Below, in pieces: positions 39,037-47,193 of a DNA stretch of 64,000 bases; the stretch's first letter is position 1, and every line of letters begins with the position of its first letter. Source of the DNA: Sphingobacteriales bacterium 50-39 (GTDB lineage: Bacteria; Bacteroidota; Bacteroidia; Chitinophagales; Chitinophagaceae); the NCBI GenBank assembly GCA_001898505.1, contig MKTZ01000011.1:186001-250000 (forward strand). The letters run 5' to 3'. The position numbers and the translations under genes are program-made. A model generated the notes under the pieces. The model was not told the origin of the DNA. It was given only the letters and a program-made list of their open reading frames with translations, and searched no databases.

Positions 39037-39969
39037 ATGCTAAGTAGAGTAGCCGACAGTCTTTATTGGATGAGCCGTTACATGGAGCGGGCGGATGGTA
39101 TCCTTCGTATGCTCAAGATCAACTATGCCTCCTCCCAGGACGATATCCAGGAATTTTCGTGGATGCCCGTCCTCCGCATCTTTACGTATATGGATGAAGA
39201 GGGGGCCGTAAGGATCTCCCACAATACCCGCGCCGTGCTGCAATACATGGTCACGGACAGGGAGAACAGCAATTCCGTATTGAATATCATCACCCGGGCA
39301 AGAGAAAATGCCCGCAGCGTCCAGGACCATATTACCAAAGAGCTCTGGCAATGTCTCAATGATTTTTACCATATCGTCCGCGATGAGAAACTGGATCGCG
39401 AGCTGCATAAAGAAGACCCCGTAACCATCCTGGACGTGCTGATCAAACAGGGCATGCTCTATTACGGCACCCTGGATGTCACCATGGCAAGAGGAGAAGG
39501 TTTCGCTTTTCTCAACATTGGCAAATACCTTGAAAGAGGCGTTCAGTCGGCGGATATCCTCGATGTGAAGTTCAGCGATGTCAATTACGATTTCCGCAGG
39601 ACCGACACCATTTACTGGAAATACCTGCTCCTGTCCATATCCGGGTATGAATTATATCTTAAGACCTATCGCAGCGGCTTCGATGCCCGGAACGTGGTAG
39701 AGCAGATCGTGCTGAATGATGAATTCCCCCGCTCTATCCTCTATTCAGTGGACAGGGTACATCGCTATTTTGAAAGACTGAGGAGCGAGCGGAATAAGGA
39801 AGCTTTTCAGAAGATCGACTTTATGATAGGCAGGATACTGAGCAAGGTCCGGTACTCCACCGTCGAGTCCATCATGGCCCAGGGTCTGCATGCCTATCTC
39901 AACGGAATAAAAGAAGACCTCTATGAAGTGGGCAATGCCCTTAATCAGAATTATTTTGCTTATACATGA
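39037..39969 (+). CDS. Alpha-E domain protein (DUF403)
   Basis: A 310-residue all-helical protein. It starts with the conserved LSRVADSLYWMSRYMERADG and continues with VRISHNTRAVLQYMVTDREN, NVLNIITRARENARSVQDHI, MARGEGFAFLNIGKYLERGV and EFPRSILYSVDRVHRYFERL, all family landmarks. Alpha-E proteins occur almost always between an ATP-grasp gene and a transglutaminase-like gene; they may be scaffolds or act on the ATP-grasp product. The molecular function is not established. It is separated from the ATP-grasp gene by a block of hairpins and from the next gene by 18 bases. Confidence 0.92.
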   Translation: MLSRVADSLYWMSRYMERADGILRMLKINYASSQDDIQEFSWMPVLRIFTYMDEEGAVRISHNTRAVLQYMVTDRENSNSVLNIITRARENARSVQDHITKELWQCLNDFYHIVRDEKLDRELHKEDPVTILDVLIKQGMLYYGTLDVTMARGEGFAFLNIGKYLERGVQSADILDVKFSDVNYDFRRTDTIYWKYLLLSISGYELYLKTYRSGFDARNVVEQIVLNDEFPRSILYSVDRVHRYFERLRSERNKEAFQKIDFMIGRILSKVRYSTVESIMAQGLHAYLNGIKEDLYEVGNALNQNYFAYT

Positions 39970-39987
39970 TTTTTGTATTTTTACCCT

Positions 39988-40962
39988 ATGCCCCGATTTA
40001 ACATTCATCACATTACCCGGTACACCTATGAGGGTCCTGTAAGGGACAGTGCTAACCAGATCGTTCTTTTTCCTATCAAGGACGCGTTTCAGGATGTGGA
40101 AAAGCAGGTTCTTTCCATCAGCGGCGACCCCTCCGTGGATGTGTACAAGGATTATTACGGTAATGAGATTGGCGCATTCACTCATGCCGAATCGCACAGC
40201 TCACTCGTCATCGATTCCCGGATTGAGGTGGTGACCAAACAACGCCCGCCCCTGGTGGATGACATTCCCGCCGCACAACAATGGGATTACCTGCTGCAGC
40301 TACGCGGACAGGTACCTTATATCGACTTCCTGTTGCAGGAAAAGTTTGCCTCACTGGCGGAGGTCCTGGAAGACACACACAGGCAGGAGATGCTGACACT
40401 CACCCCCCTGCAGGCTGCGCAATCATTAAAGACCTATGTTTATGATCATTTCAAATATATCAAAGGCGTAACTTCTGTCGAGACCACCTTGGATGAAGTA
40501 TGGAAATTGAGGGCAGGTGTGTGCCAGGACTTTGCCCATTTTTTATTGGTCCTGCTGCGCCAGATAAATATTCCCGCCCGCTATGTCAGCGGCTATATCT
40601 GTCCAAATAAGAGCGGCATGCGCGGAGAGGGCGCTACGCATGCATGGATCGAAGCCTTTATACCAGGCAATGGATGGGTGGGTTTTGACCCTACCAATAA
40701 TTGTGTGGCCGATGATCTTCATGTACGTCTGGCAGTTGGCCGTAATTTCTCCGATTGCAGCCCTGTCAAAGGCACATACAAAGGGGCGGCAGGACAAACC
40801 CTCGAGGTGGGAGTATCTGTCTCTTATGAGAGTGGCCGGACAACGGATGATATCGCCACCGTGCTGACCCCTCAGCCGGCAGCCCGTAATGGAAATAACT
40901 CTGCAGAACAGAATTCTTACAGGAGATATATGGAGATGCAGCAGCAACAACAACAGCAATAG
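39988..40962 (+). CDS. Transglutaminase-like cysteine protease family protein
   Basis: A 324-residue protein. The N-terminal beta domain has IHHITRYTYEGPVRDSANQI. The catalytic core has the cysteine in KLRAGVCQDFAHFLLVLLRQ, histidine in GATHAWIEAFIPG and aspartate in WVGFDPTNN. No signal peptide. Members probably cleave or form amide bonds on a peptide made by the ATP-grasp partner. The last residues are a Gln tract (MQQQQQQQ), unusual for the family and produced by CAG/CAA repeats. The ATG at 39988 is preferred over 39973. Convergent with the Abi gene, two bases between stops. Confidence 0.9.
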   Translation: MPRFNIHHITRYTYEGPVRDSANQIVLFPIKDAFQDVEKQVLSISGDPSVDVYKDYYGNEIGAFTHAESHSSLVIDSRIEVVTKQRPPLVDDIPAAQQWDYLLQLRGQVPYIDFLLQEKFASLAEVLEDTHRQEMLTLTPLQAAQSLKTYVYDHFKYIKGVTSVETTLDEVWKLRAGVCQDFAHFLLVLLRQINIPARYVSGYICPNKSGMRGEGATHAWIEAFIPGNGWVGFDPTNNCVADDLHVRLAVGRNFSDCSPVKGTYKGAAGQTLEVGVSVSYESGRTTDDIATVLTPQPAARNGNNSAEQNSYRRYMEMQQQQQQQ

Positions 40963-40964
40963 TC

Positions 40965-41870
40965 TTATCGCCATAGTGGCTCTGTTTCCCAGTCTGCCGG
41001 AAACCCTAACGCATTCAGGTCGACATTCGTATATTTTTGAAATAGAGAAGCCAGCCTTGTTTTGTAATGGTGTCCCGGACTTATCACATCCAAAAGATAT
41101 TTCATGCAGCAGGCATGGATGTATAGCATATGATGCTGATTTACAGGAGGTACATTATTTAACCAAGGGGCAGGCGGCCTGGAGAGAAGGTTTGGTCTGC
41201 CGGGAAGGTTCTTATTCCACAAACGGCCATGATGGGCGCAGATATTCCTGATCTGAGCTATGGTCAGCAGCCAGCTTGGTAAGTAAGTGTGGTTGACCGT
41301 ATTTAATTCTGCCGCAATTATATCTTTTGAATTCACCGAAGGTCTGAGGTTGCCATATAGCTTCGACAAACTTCCAAAACTTGTTATTTCTAATGTCTTC
41401 CACGCCGGAGGGAATCTTAAGTCTAGCCTGTACCTTTTCAGATGATCCTTAATGAAAGTATCTTTCGACCTATCCAACTCCTCTTCAATGGATGCGATTG
41501 TTTTAATATATTGTCTTATGTCGATAAACAGTTCTGAGTTTTGGAACCACCATGCACCATGCTCAAGGGAAAGATGATGGATCATTTTTGTCCTGAGTCC
41601 AATTTCAATCCTTTCAATAACATCAAATAGTAATAACCTCAGTTCTCTGTCAAAATTATAAAGTGCAATTACATCTTCGAATTTGCTGTTCGGTTTAAAG
41701 ACATGATTGACTTTATCCGATTGCATAGGCCACCAATATCCGGCAAGCCTGTAATAGCTAACATTTGACAAATAATGCCTGATCAGGGCTTCATCCGATA
41801 TCTGCAGGCCTCTGGCTTTCAATTGCATTATTTGATCCTCAACAGTTGTTGGCTGTTTATTATAAATCAT
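40965..41870 (-). CDS. Abi_2 family (AbiD/AbiF-like) abortive infection protein with HEPN motif
   Basis: A 301-residue protein of the Abi_2 type. The N-terminal half has ALIRHYLSNVSYYRLAGYWW, DVIALYNFDRELRLLLFDVI and ERIEIGLRTKMIHHLSLEHG; the C-terminal half has LTIAQIRNICAHHGRLWNK, which contains the RxxxxH motif (RNICAH) of HEPN ribonucleases. Such proteins act as RNA-cleaving toxins in phage defence. The gene is AT-richer than its neighbours, a sign of transfer. It is preceded by about 135 bases with a -7 box, a palindrome and foldable RNA, and no protein antitoxin, which fits regulation by its own leader RNA. Intact length. Confidence 0.88.
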   Translation of the reverse strand: MIYNKQPTTVEDQIMQLKARGLQISDEALIRHYLSNVSYYRLAGYWWPMQSDKVNHVFKPNSKFEDVIALYNFDRELRLLLFDVIERIEIGLRTKMIHHLSLEHGAWWFQNSELFIDIRQYIKTIASIEEELDRSKDTFIKDHLKRYRLDLRFPPAWKTLEITSFGSLSKLYGNLRPSVNSKDIIAAELNTVNHTYLPSWLLTIAQIRNICAHHGRLWNKNLPGRPNLLSRPPAPWLNNVPPVNQHHMLYIHACCMKYLLDVISPGHHYKTRLASLFQKYTNVDLNALGFPADWETEPLWR

Positions 41871-41895
41871 ACGCCTGATTTAAATACCTCGTGGA

Positions 41896-42008
41896 GCGAT
41901 AACCAGATTGGAAAGAAAGGACCTGACGTGAATTATGGGGACCTCTTAAAAGCAAAAGACTCACCCTGGGACGCTGTTCTGATGGGTAGCGCGGTGAGTA
42001 CTGTTATC
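41896..42008 (-). ncRNA. Candidate structured leader or antitoxin RNA upstream of the Abi_2 gene
   Basis: Between the -7 box (42010-42017) and the Abi_2 start (41870), the minus-strand RNA can fold into a nested hairpin: ACTCACC / GGTGAGT (41959-41965 with 41993-41999) enclosing CGCT / AGCG (41972-41975 with 41988-41991). An outer pairing GATAAC / GTTATC (41898-41903 with 42003-42008) would close the whole region. No ORF of note. For AbiF-group toxins an adjacent non-coding RNA partner has been described, so this could be such an RNA; the folding is by eye. Confidence 0.4.
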
Positions 42009-42009
42009 A

Positions 42010-42041
42010 CAAAGATACTATTTTGTTCTGTTTTTAGAACA
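42010..42041 (-). promoter_or_regulatory. Promoter with palindromic operator for the Abi_2 unit
   Basis: On the minus strand: -7 box TATCTTTG (42010-42017), exact TAnnTTTG, and just upstream the inverted repeat TGTTCT-N6-AGAACA (42024-42041), which overlaps the -33 region. A repressor or activator bound there would control the RNA and toxin. Confidence 0.55.
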
Positions 42042-42051
42042 TTTTTTAACC

Positions 42052-42912
42052 CTACAACGACTTGGTTTCCATTTTTTCCCTGAACTTACCCCCCACCGGA
42101 GGCCTGTATTCTCCAAAAGGCATCTTCAACAGCGGACCCATCTTATTGTTCTCCTTTTCTTCGGGATAAGTATCGATCCCATAATGCAGCGTACGCGTAT
42201 CCTCCACATAAACAAAGGTCCCAAAAACCCTGTCCCAGACGGAAAAGATATTCCCGTAATTTGTATCCGTCAGTGGTTGGGTATAATGGTGATGGACCTT
42301 ATGCATGTCCGGCGAAACGATGATCCATGAAATAGCCCTGTCCAGCCATTTTGGAAGGGAGATATTGGCGTGATTGAATTGGGACAGCAGCACGGACAGG
42401 GACTGGTAGAAGAATACCAGCCACAGCGGGGCGCCTGTGATCACAACCGCTATCAAGGTAAAGACCGCCCGGAAGAGGCTTTCCCCGGGATGATGCCGGT
42501 TGGCCGTCGTCACATCCACCCACATGTCCGCATGATGTATCAAATGGAATTTCCACATCCATTTTATCTGGTGCTCCAGCCAGTGTATGAACCATGAACT
42601 GACAAGATCGAGCAGCATAAGACCTGCCAGGGTGAACAGCCACATCGGCATTGGAAAAAGATACAACAGCCCCATCTTGTGCCCGCTGCCATAAGTGCTG
42701 GCCTTTACGATAAGGGCGGCAAAGGCGAAATTGACGATGATCGTGGTAATTGTAAAAAAGATATTCAACCCTGCATGCCGGACCTTATGATAGCGCATGC
42801 GGACAAGAGGTATCACCCCTTCCAGCACCCAGAACAATAAGAGGCCGCCCGCCAGGATCAGGGTGCGCGCCAGAGGTTTGATGTGTTCGAAGAAGTAGGC
42901 AAGCTTTTCCAT
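42052..42912 (-). CDS. Sterol desaturase / fatty acid hydroxylase superfamily protein
   Basis: A 286-residue membrane protein with four or five hydrophobic segments and the histidine boxes of the di-iron hydroxylase superfamily: HWLEHQIKWMWKFHLIHHAD (HxxxH and HxxHH types), TTANRHHPGE and DMHKVHHHYTQPLTDTNYGN. It probably hydroxylates or desaturates a lipid acyl chain or a carotenoid-like substrate in the inner membrane using O2. The stop lies within two bases of the Abi promoter region. Its gene starts one base after the stop of the DUF2007 gene, so the two are likely co-transcribed. Confidence 0.88.
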   Translation of the reverse strand: MEKLAYFFEHIKPLARTLILAGGLLLFWVLEGVIPLVRMRYHKVRHAGLNIFFTITTIIVNFAFAALIVKASTYGSGHKMGLLYLFPMPMWLFTLAGLMLLDLVSSWFIHWLEHQIKWMWKFHLIHHADMWVDVTTANRHHPGESLFRAVFTLIAVVITGAPLWLVFFYQSLSVLLSQFNHANISLPKWLDRAISWIIVSPDMHKVHHHYTQPLTDTNYGNIFSVWDRVFGTFVYVEDTRTLHYGIDTYPEEKENNKMGPLLKMPFGEYRPPVGGKFREKMETKSL

Positions 42913-42913
42913 A

Positions 42914-43141
42914 TCAATCCATACGGTTAGATTCCGCCTGCTCGAGCAGTCTGTCGGCCCGCTCCGCCTGAGTGGGATAGACCATCAGCTTCATGCCACC
43001 CAGCGCCGGACTTAGAAAAGGATCGAGCGTAATGATATGTTCGTCTTTCAAATGACAGTTGATACCCGCATCCTGCAGCATGGTCATCGAGATATGAGCA
43101 GAGATGTAATTGTCATATGATCGTAGCTGAACAAAATTCAT
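42914..43141 (-). CDS. DUF2007 putative signal-transducing protein
   Basis: A 75-residue cytosolic protein: FVQLRSYDNYISAHISMTML, GINCHLKDEHIITLDPFLSP, GGMKLMVYPTQAERADRLLE. This is the PII-like small DUF2007 domain common in Bacteroidota; the LxxAGIxxxLxDE layout is typical. Function unknown; possibly a small regulatory or binding domain. It abuts the desaturase gene and is separated from dnaN by a terminator and a hairpin. Confidence 0.85.
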   Translation of the reverse strand: MNFVQLRSYDNYISAHISMTMLQDAGINCHLKDEHIITLDPFLSPALGGMKLMVYPTQAERADRLLEQAESNRMD

Positions 43142-43160
43142 AACACCCTCAATTTACAAA

Positions 43161-43204
43161 AAAAGATGGCGACTCGACAGGGAAAAATCGAACCGCCATC
43201 TTTT
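43161..43204 (-). terminator. Terminator of dnaN
   Basis: Perfect 11-bp stem AAAAGATGGCG (43161-43171) / CGCCATCTTTT (43194-43204) with a 22-base loop; on the minus strand it ends in eight T residues. Confidence 0.85.
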
Positions 43205-43215
43205 CGGCATCATGT

Positions 43216-43236
43216 CCGGATGGCCCTGCCATCCGG
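43216..43236. repeat. Perfect hairpin with three-base loop between dnaN and its terminator
   Basis: CCGGATGGC-CCT-GCCATCCGG, nine pairs. A second GTCCGG/CCGGAC pair (43214-43219 with 43241-43246) flanks it. Same three-base-loop design as other hairpins in the window. Confidence 0.6.
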
Positions 43237-43280
43237 GGTGCCGGACCATCATGGCCCGGCTTCATATCTAAACAAAGCTC

Positions 43281-44396
43281 TTAGCTATTCAGCATCAGCG
43301 GCATCACCAGCATCAGCACCTCTTCATTCTCATCCTGCTCCGAAGGCTTGATAATACCCGCCTTGGTCGGAGTGGACAATTCCATCCTCACTTCATCGGA
43401 GTCGGTGGAGCCCAGCATCTCGATCAGGAATCGGGCATTAAAGGCGATAGCCAGATCTTCCCCATCGTACTGGCACTTCATCCGCTCATTACCCTCAAAA
43501 GAGAAATCCACGTCCTGTGCCGTCAACTGAAGCTCGCTGCCCTGGATATTCAATACCACCTGGTTGGTGCTCTTGTTACTAAAGATGCTCACGCGGCGAA
43601 GGGCGCTTTGGAAATCATTCCGGCTCACCGTCAGCTTATAGGGGTTGTCTGCAGGGATAACCACCTTATAGTCCGGGAATCGGGCGTCGATCAGGCGACA
43701 GCTCATCTGGGTCGTGCCATGTGATACAAAAAGATGATTGCTATTGTAGCTGATCGTGATCTCGTCCTCGTTGGAAGGAAGGGCGGATTTTAAAAGGTTC
43801 AGCGGCTTTTTCGGTACGATAAGGCTATCGTTCTTCGGACAGCTCACGTCCTTGCGCTTGTAACGTACCAGGCGATGGGCGTCTGTGGCCACAAACTGCA
43901 ATCCCTTCTTATCCATTTCGAAATATACCCCCGTCATGGCCGGACGCAGATCGTCATTGCTGACAGCAAACAGGGTCTTGTTGATAGCCGTCACCAGGGC
44001 ATGGGAGGTCGTGGTGAAAGAAGTCGTCTCGTCAGTCGCCGGCTCCTTGGGGAAGTTGTCCGGATTTTCACCCATCACCTTGTATTTGCCGTTGTCGCTG
44101 GTCAGTTCTACGGCAAAATGTTTGTCGATATTGAAGGTCAGGGGCTGGTCGGGAATATTTTTTAAAGAGTCTATCAGTATTTTGGCAGGGATACAAACTT
44201 TACCGGTGTCCTTGGCTTCTACTTCCAAATGTACTTTCATGACGGTCTCCAGGTCAGTGGCTACTACGGTGAGCTTATTTTTCTCCACTTCAAACAGGAA
44301 ATCTTCGAGGATTGGCAAGACGGTATTTGCATTGATGACGCCGCTGATCTGTTGTAATTGTTTCAATAAAGCCGACGAAGAAACGATAAACTTCAT
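43281..44396 (-). CDS. dnaN: DNA polymerase III beta subunit (sliding clamp)
   Basis: A 371-residue clamp: MKFIVSSSALLKQLQQISGV, NTVLPILEDFLFEVEKNKL, the three-fold repeat with RPAMTGVYFEMDKKGLQFVA and DAHRLVRYKRK, RVSIFSNKSTNQVVLNI, and the end EEVLMLVMPLMLNS. It encircles DNA and tethers the replicative polymerase. The ATG at 44396 gives the standard N-terminus; the longer frame to 44600 runs over the recX promoter. It is not next to dnaA here and is divergent from recX. Confidence 0.96.
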   Translation of the reverse strand: MKFIVSSSALLKQLQQISGVINANTVLPILEDFLFEVEKNKLTVVATDLETVMKVHLEVEAKDTGKVCIPAKILIDSLKNIPDQPLTFNIDKHFAVELTSDNGKYKVMGENPDNFPKEPATDETTSFTTTSHALVTAINKTLFAVSNDDLRPAMTGVYFEMDKKGLQFVATDAHRLVRYKRKDVSCPKNDSLIVPKKPLNLLKSALPSNEDEITISYNSNHLFVSHGTTQMSCRLIDARFPDYKVVIPADNPYKLTVSRNDFQSALRRVSIFSNKSTNQVVLNIQGSELQLTAQDVDFSFEGNERMKCQYDGEDLAIAFNARFLIEMLGSTDSDEVRMELSTPTKAGIIKPSEQDENEEVLMLVMPLMLNS

Positions 44397-44518
44397 GGAA
44401 TGGTATCTTTCAGGCGAAACTACTGATTTTTGGTTAATGGCCAATTTATTCGGCCAGGCGGCGGCTGCCCATGCCCTAATTGTTAATTTTATGTGACTAA
44501 CGGGGCGTAAATTCGCAT

Positions 44519-45001
44519 ATGCGCGGCTATCAGCAACAACTGTCATTGGAACAGGCCCTTCAAAAGGCAAGGCATTACTGCGCCTACCAGGAGCGTGCAC
44601 ACTCCGAGGTAAAAGAAAAACTGTATGGCTTTGGCCTGAGGCGGCAGGAAGTGGAAGAAGCGCTTTCCCGGCTCATCGAGGAGAATTATCTCAACGAGGA
44701 GCGGTTTGCCATCCAGTTCGCCGGCGGGCGGTTCCGGATGAAGCATTGGGGACGGATAAGGATACGTTATGAGCTGAAACAGAAACAAGTAGGCGACTAC
44801 TGTATAAAAAAGGCGCTGGTCTCTATCGACGAGGATGAGTACCATCGCACCCTGTTCAGGCTGGCAGAGGACAAATGGTCCGACCTGCAAGAGGAAGAGC
44901 CCTACATCCGGCGTCAGAAACTACAGGCCTACCTGGTCCAAAAGGGCTATGAAACGGACAGGATCCAGGACGTCCTTGCTCAATTAAAAGAAAAAGAATA
45001 G
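44519..45001 (+). CDS. recX: RecX regulatory protein
   Basis: A 160-residue RecX: SLEQALQKARHYCAYQERAH, EVKEKLYGFGLRRQEVEEAL, RLIEENYLNEERFAIQFAGG, RFRMKHWGRIRIRYELKQKQ. The three-helix repeats (tandem winged-helix-like) bind RecA filaments and limit recombination. Slightly long for the family but complete. It is followed after four bases by an omega-amidase gene and then nagA, so a three-gene transcript is likely, though recA is not near. Confidence 0.92.
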   Translation: MRGYQQQLSLEQALQKARHYCAYQERAHSEVKEKLYGFGLRRQEVEEALSRLIEENYLNEERFAIQFAGGRFRMKHWGRIRIRYELKQKQVGDYCIKKALVSIDEDEYHRTLFRLAEDKWSDLQEEEPYIRRQKLQAYLVQKGYETDRIQDVLAQLKEKE

Positions 45002-45005
45002 GCCC

Positions 45006-45827
45006 ATGTCGTCACTTACCGTAACACTCATACAACCAAACCTTTATTGGGAGGACAAGACCGCCAACCTGCGCCATTTCGAGACCCTTATCGGGGGCAT
45101 AAAGGAAAAGAGCCAGCTGGTCATCCTGCCCGAGATGTTCAGCACCGGCTTTAGCATGCGACCCGCCGACCTTGCCGAAACCATGGATGGCCCCACCGTC
45201 GCCTGGATGAAGCAAATGGCTGCCCGGAAGAAGATCATCCTCACCGGGAGTCTGATCATCGAGGAGGATGGAAATTATTACAACAGGCTCATATGGATGC
45301 TGCCCAATGGCCAGTACGGCGTGTATGACAAACGGCACCGATTTGCCTATGCTGGAGAGGATGAGCATTATACGCCCGGCCATAGAAGACTTGTCGCCTC
45401 CGTCAATGGATGGCGGGTCAACCTCCTCGTTTGTTACGACCTCCGCTTCCCCGTCTGGTCCCGGCAGCAGCCCCCCGCCCCATCTTCCACCCCCGGCCCC
45501 ACTCCCCCCGTCGCCCCCGAATACGACCTCCTCGTCTACGTGGCCAACTGGCCCGAACGCCGCAGCCATGCCTGGAAGACCCTCCTCCAGGCCCGTGCCA
45601 TCGAAAACCAGGTCTATGTCGTAGGCGTCAACAGGGTGGGTAACGATGGGAACGATATTTACCACAGCGGCGATTCCATGCTTGTCGATCCCCTGGGAGA
45701 AGTTCTCTACCACGCACATAAGGAAGAATCCATCTTTACCTGTACCTTACAGCGCGAAAAACTGGAAGAGGTCCGCACCCGCCTGCCTTTCTGGAAGGAT
45801 GCCGACCAATTCCACATAGAACCCTAA
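45006..45827 (+). CDS. Omega-amidase-type nitrilase (YafV-like)
   Basis: A 273-residue carbon-nitrogen hydrolase. The catalytic triad is visible: Glu in LVILPEMFSTGFSM, Lys in YGVYDKRHRFAYAGEDEHYT, Cys in VNLLVCYDLRFPVWSRQ. Omega-amidases hydrolyse alpha-ketoglutaramate or related amides; YafV-type enzymes also belong to methionine salvage. After SRQ comes a proline-rich stretch (about residues 156-173, PPAPSSTPGPTPPVAPE) not seen in the family. Its DNA is a C-rich microsatellite-like run, so it is probably a recent expansion in a surface loop. Normal ends: YVANWPERRSHAWKTLLQAR, then DPLGEVLYHA. Confidence 0.9.
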   Translation: MSSLTVTLIQPNLYWEDKTANLRHFETLIGGIKEKSQLVILPEMFSTGFSMRPADLAETMDGPTVAWMKQMAARKKIILTGSLIIEEDGNYYNRLIWMLPNGQYGVYDKRHRFAYAGEDEHYTPGHRRLVASVNGWRVNLLVCYDLRFPVWSRQQPPAPSSTPGPTPPVAPEYDLLVYVANWPERRSHAWKTLLQARAIENQVYVVGVNRVGNDGNDIYHSGDSMLVDPLGEVLYHAHKEESIFTCTLQREKLEEVRTRLPFWKDADQFHIEP

Positions 45828-45837
45828 GGATACATTT

Positions 45838-46947
45838 ATGGCAACCGCATTCATCGCCCGCGAAATTTTCACGGGACAGACGATCGAGACAGGCAAGGCT
45901 GTTCTGGTTAACGATGGCAAGATAAAAGACCTCGTCCCTATCGCCGAAATCCCCCCCGGCTACAGGCAACAACAATTATCCGGCTATATGCTGGCGCCCG
46001 CCTTTATCGACCTCCAGATCTACGGAGGAAATGGCCGTCTTTTTTCCGCTGACATGACTACCGACACGCTCGAGGCCGTCTATGAATATTGCCTCGCAGG
46101 CGGCTGTACCCAGTTCATGATAACACTCGCCACCAATTCCATAGAAAAATTCATCCACGGCATGGAGGTGGCCCGTAACTACCAGACGGGTGGTGGAAAA
46201 GGATTATTGGGCGTCCATCTGGAAGGGCCCTATATCAATCCGGTTAAAAAAGGGGCCCACATCGAAAAGTTTATAAAACCCCCCACCATAGAAGAGATCC
46301 AGCTCCTGCTCGAAAAAGGGAAAGGCGTATTCAAAATGATGACCCTGGCGCCTGAACAGTGCCACCGGGAATGTATCGAGCTCCTGCTGCAACACAATAT
46401 CGTCGTCTCCGCCGGTCATAGCAACGCCCGTTATAGCGAAGCCATCGACGGATTTTATCAGGGCATACCCGCAGCCACCCATCTATTCAATGCGATGTCA
46501 CCCCTTCAGGGCCGTGAACCCGGCATGGTTGGCGCCATTTATGACAACCCCGATGTACGCTCCAGCATCGTGTGCGATGGCATCCATGTAGATTTTGCCT
46601 CCGTCCGCATCAGCAAGAAGACCATGGGCGAACGGCTGTTTTTCATAACGGACGCCGTAGCCGAAGTACAGTATGGAGAATACGTGCATGTGTTCAAGGG
46701 CGACAGATATACACTTCCCGATGGAACCCTGTCCGGGTCCAGCCTCACCATGCTGCAGGCAGTGAAGAATGGAGTGGAGATGGCTGGCATACCGCTCCCC
46801 GAGGCGCTGCGCATGGCTTCCCTCTATCCCGCTGCCGTCATAGGAAAGGAAAAGAAATGGGGCAGCATCCATCCCGGTGCGCATGCCGACCTTATACTGC
46901 TCGACGAGCAGCTCAATCTGTTACAGGTGATTGTTGATGGAGAGTGA
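45838..46947 (+). CDS. nagA: N-acetylglucosamine-6-phosphate deacetylase
   Basis: A 369-residue amidohydrolase: LAPAFIDLQIYGGNGRLFSA, GLLGVHLEGPYINPVKKGAH (metal Glu), VSAGHSNARYSEAIDGFYQG, ATHLFNAMSPLQGREPGMVG, SIVCDGIHVDFASVRI, FFITDAVAEVQYGEY (catalytic Asp) and LSGSSLTMLQAVKN. The usual HxH metal motif near residue 60 is replaced by DLQIYGG, as in one-metal NagA enzymes. It removes acetate from GlcNAc-6-P on the way to glycolysis or wall synthesis. nagB is not in the window. It is the last gene before the composition change. Confidence 0.93.
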   Translation: MATAFIAREIFTGQTIETGKAVLVNDGKIKDLVPIAEIPPGYRQQQLSGYMLAPAFIDLQIYGGNGRLFSADMTTDTLEAVYEYCLAGGCTQFMITLATNSIEKFIHGMEVARNYQTGGGKGLLGVHLEGPYINPVKKGAHIEKFIKPPTIEEIQLLLEKGKGVFKMMTLAPEQCHRECIELLLQHNIVVSAGHSNARYSEAIDGFYQGIPAATHLFNAMSPLQGREPGMVGAIYDNPDVRSSIVCDGIHVDFASVRISKKTMGERLFFITDAVAEVQYGEYVHVFKGDRYTLPDGTLSGSSLTMLQAVKNGVEMAGIPLPEALRMASLYPAAVIGKEKKWGSIHPGAHADLILLDEQLNLLQVIVDGE

Positions 46948-46969
46948 GAGCCTACAAGTATAAACAAAA

Positions 46970-47164
46970 TCAATATATTGCAAATTGGATTGAGCCAATT
47001 CTTTGCCGCAGTTTTTCGATGATACAGGCAATTCCACGCCCCCTCGCCTCAATAAAACATGCTTTAAAGAACACTTCAGCGATATTCCTGTTCCGTGACC
47101 GTGAGGAATGTTCAGTTATTATTCTTTCGATGTTGTATCCTTCTGGCAAGCCCCCTGAATTAAA
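46970..47164 (-). pseudogene. Remnant of a RecG-like / AlbA_2-domain ATP-binding protein
   Basis: The minus strand between 47164 and 46970 reads FNSGGLPEGYNIERIITEHS, then SRSRNRNIAEVFFKACFIEA and RGRGIACIIEKLRQ before a stop. This resembles the C-terminal part of AlbA_2/RecG-related HTH ATP-binding proteins, which read NPGGLPxGxTIExLxxxHSxxRN, then AxVFFRAGFIExWGRGI. There is no start: a stop codon precedes it directly, and the end is degenerate. It lies at the junction between the core region and the catabolic locus, so it marks an old insertion or deletion boundary. Homology is judged by eye. Confidence 0.5.
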
Positions 47165-47193
47165 TTATGTCAAGTAGAGTAGAATTAACACAA

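Noticed and set aside
43281-44600. Extended dnaN start at 44600
   Set aside because: The extra 68 residues overlap the divergent recX start; MKFIVSSS at 44396 is the normal start.
46944-47177. 77-codon plus-strand ORF after nagA
   Set aside because: The minus strand of the same stretch matches a RecG-like remnant better; the plus ORF has no features.
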